Shown: in pieces, positions 4,863 to 5,063 of the stretch
Layout: each line of letters starts with the position of its first letter
Numbering within the stretch: the stretch's first letter is position 1
NCBI GenBank assembly: GCA_016188105.1
Contig: JACPIL010000021.1
Span: forward strand, 5,521 to 10,583
From: Candidatus Woesearchaeota archaeon
Lineage (GTDB): Archaea; Nanobdellota; Nanobdellia; Woesearchaeales; GW2011-AR9
Length of the DNA: 5,063 bases
Direction of reading: 5' to 3'
Program-made: the position numbers and the translations under genes
The notes under the pieces: model-generated
What the model was told of the DNA's origin: nothing
The model's input: only the letters and a program-made list of their open reading frames with translations
The model's database searches: none

Positions 4863-5063
4863 TTAGTTTAGCTTGTTCTTTGGATTAGGATTCCTAATTT
4901 CAGGCATAGCAAAAGGATTTCTATCTGTACTTTTTCCTTCGTGTTTTGCGCTGAGATAATCTAATCTATCTCCTAGCACGACCATTGGCTTAATTGCTGA
5001 TTTTTCCAGCCATCGTGGAGAATAGTCCGTCAGCATTGATATTCTCTCTGCAGTATCGAAATT
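4863..5063 (-). CDS. C-terminal part of an unidentified protein, cut by the window edge
   Basis: An open frame of 66 codons enters from the right edge on the minus strand and ends at TAA (4863-4865). It begins in mid-protein with NFDTAERISMLTDYSPRW, continues with LEKSAIKPMVVLGDRLDYL, and ends in a polar, proline/asparagine-rich tail (NPFAMPEIRNPNPKNKLN). The composition looks like a soluble protein. I recognise no motif and assign no function. The frame is credible as a gene because it stays open to the edge, has protein-like codon content, and ends 26 bases from the stop of the convergent membrane-protein gene, leaving the usual short spacing. The start codon and most of the protein lie beyond the window. 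Confidence 0.6.
   Translation of the reverse strand, partial: NFDTAERISMLTDYSPRWLEKSAIKPMVVLGDRLDYLSAKHEGKSTDRNPFAMPEIRNPNPKNKLN

Noticed and set aside
4884..4898. Palindrome attagga-t-tcctaat near the convergent gene ends, as a terminator
   Set aside because: It lies inside the reading frame of the minus-strand partial gene, is only 7 bp per arm with a one-base centre, and has no T-run after it on the plus strand.

Overview
The window reads as a piece of an archaeal chromosome, most likely from a small-genome DPANN lineage of the Woesearchaeota/Pacearchaeota kind (lineage is inference). Three things point to Archaea: a Gins51-type GINS replication subunit (A domain then B domain), a stand-alone Bud32 kinase of the KEOPS complex, and TATA-type promoters about 24-30 bp upstream of start codons with almost no untranslated leader. 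Protein-coding DNA is AT-rich and densely packed on both strands.

Layout. Bases 1-210 are a GC-rich island (122 G/C of 210 by hand count, about 58%) full of perfect hairpins, followed by a 90-base AT-rich stretch (about 27% GC). I read it as a structured RNA gene, possibly entering from upstream, but cannot match it to a family. Bases 304-1376 hold the GINS subunit and a small two-TM membrane protein, apparently one operon. Bases 1377-1595 hold no gene but contain four perfect inverted repeats spaced 4-5 bases apart. Bases 1596-2637 encode a second small two-TM protein overlapping an MnmC2-type tRNA methyltransferase. On the minus strand come Bud32 (2647-3261) and a thioredoxin (3287-3613). 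A short divergent promoter region leads to a plus-strand secreted thioredoxin-fold/CcdA-DsbD-like membrane fusion (3694-4836). A minus-strand gene enters from the right edge and stops at 4863.

Themes. Two tRNA anticodon-loop modification enzymes lie tail to tail: MnmC2 (wobble U34) and Bud32 (supports t6A37 synthesis). A cytosolic thioredoxin and a membrane thiol-redox-like protein are divergently transcribed, as if one feeds electrons to the other. However, the membrane domain appears to lack both cysteines used for transmembrane electron relay, which is the most interesting protein-level oddity. The most interesting non-coding signals are the unassigned RNA at the left edge and the four-hairpin array between the two small membrane-protein genes. 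I saw no CRISPR array, transposase, tRNA or defence gene.
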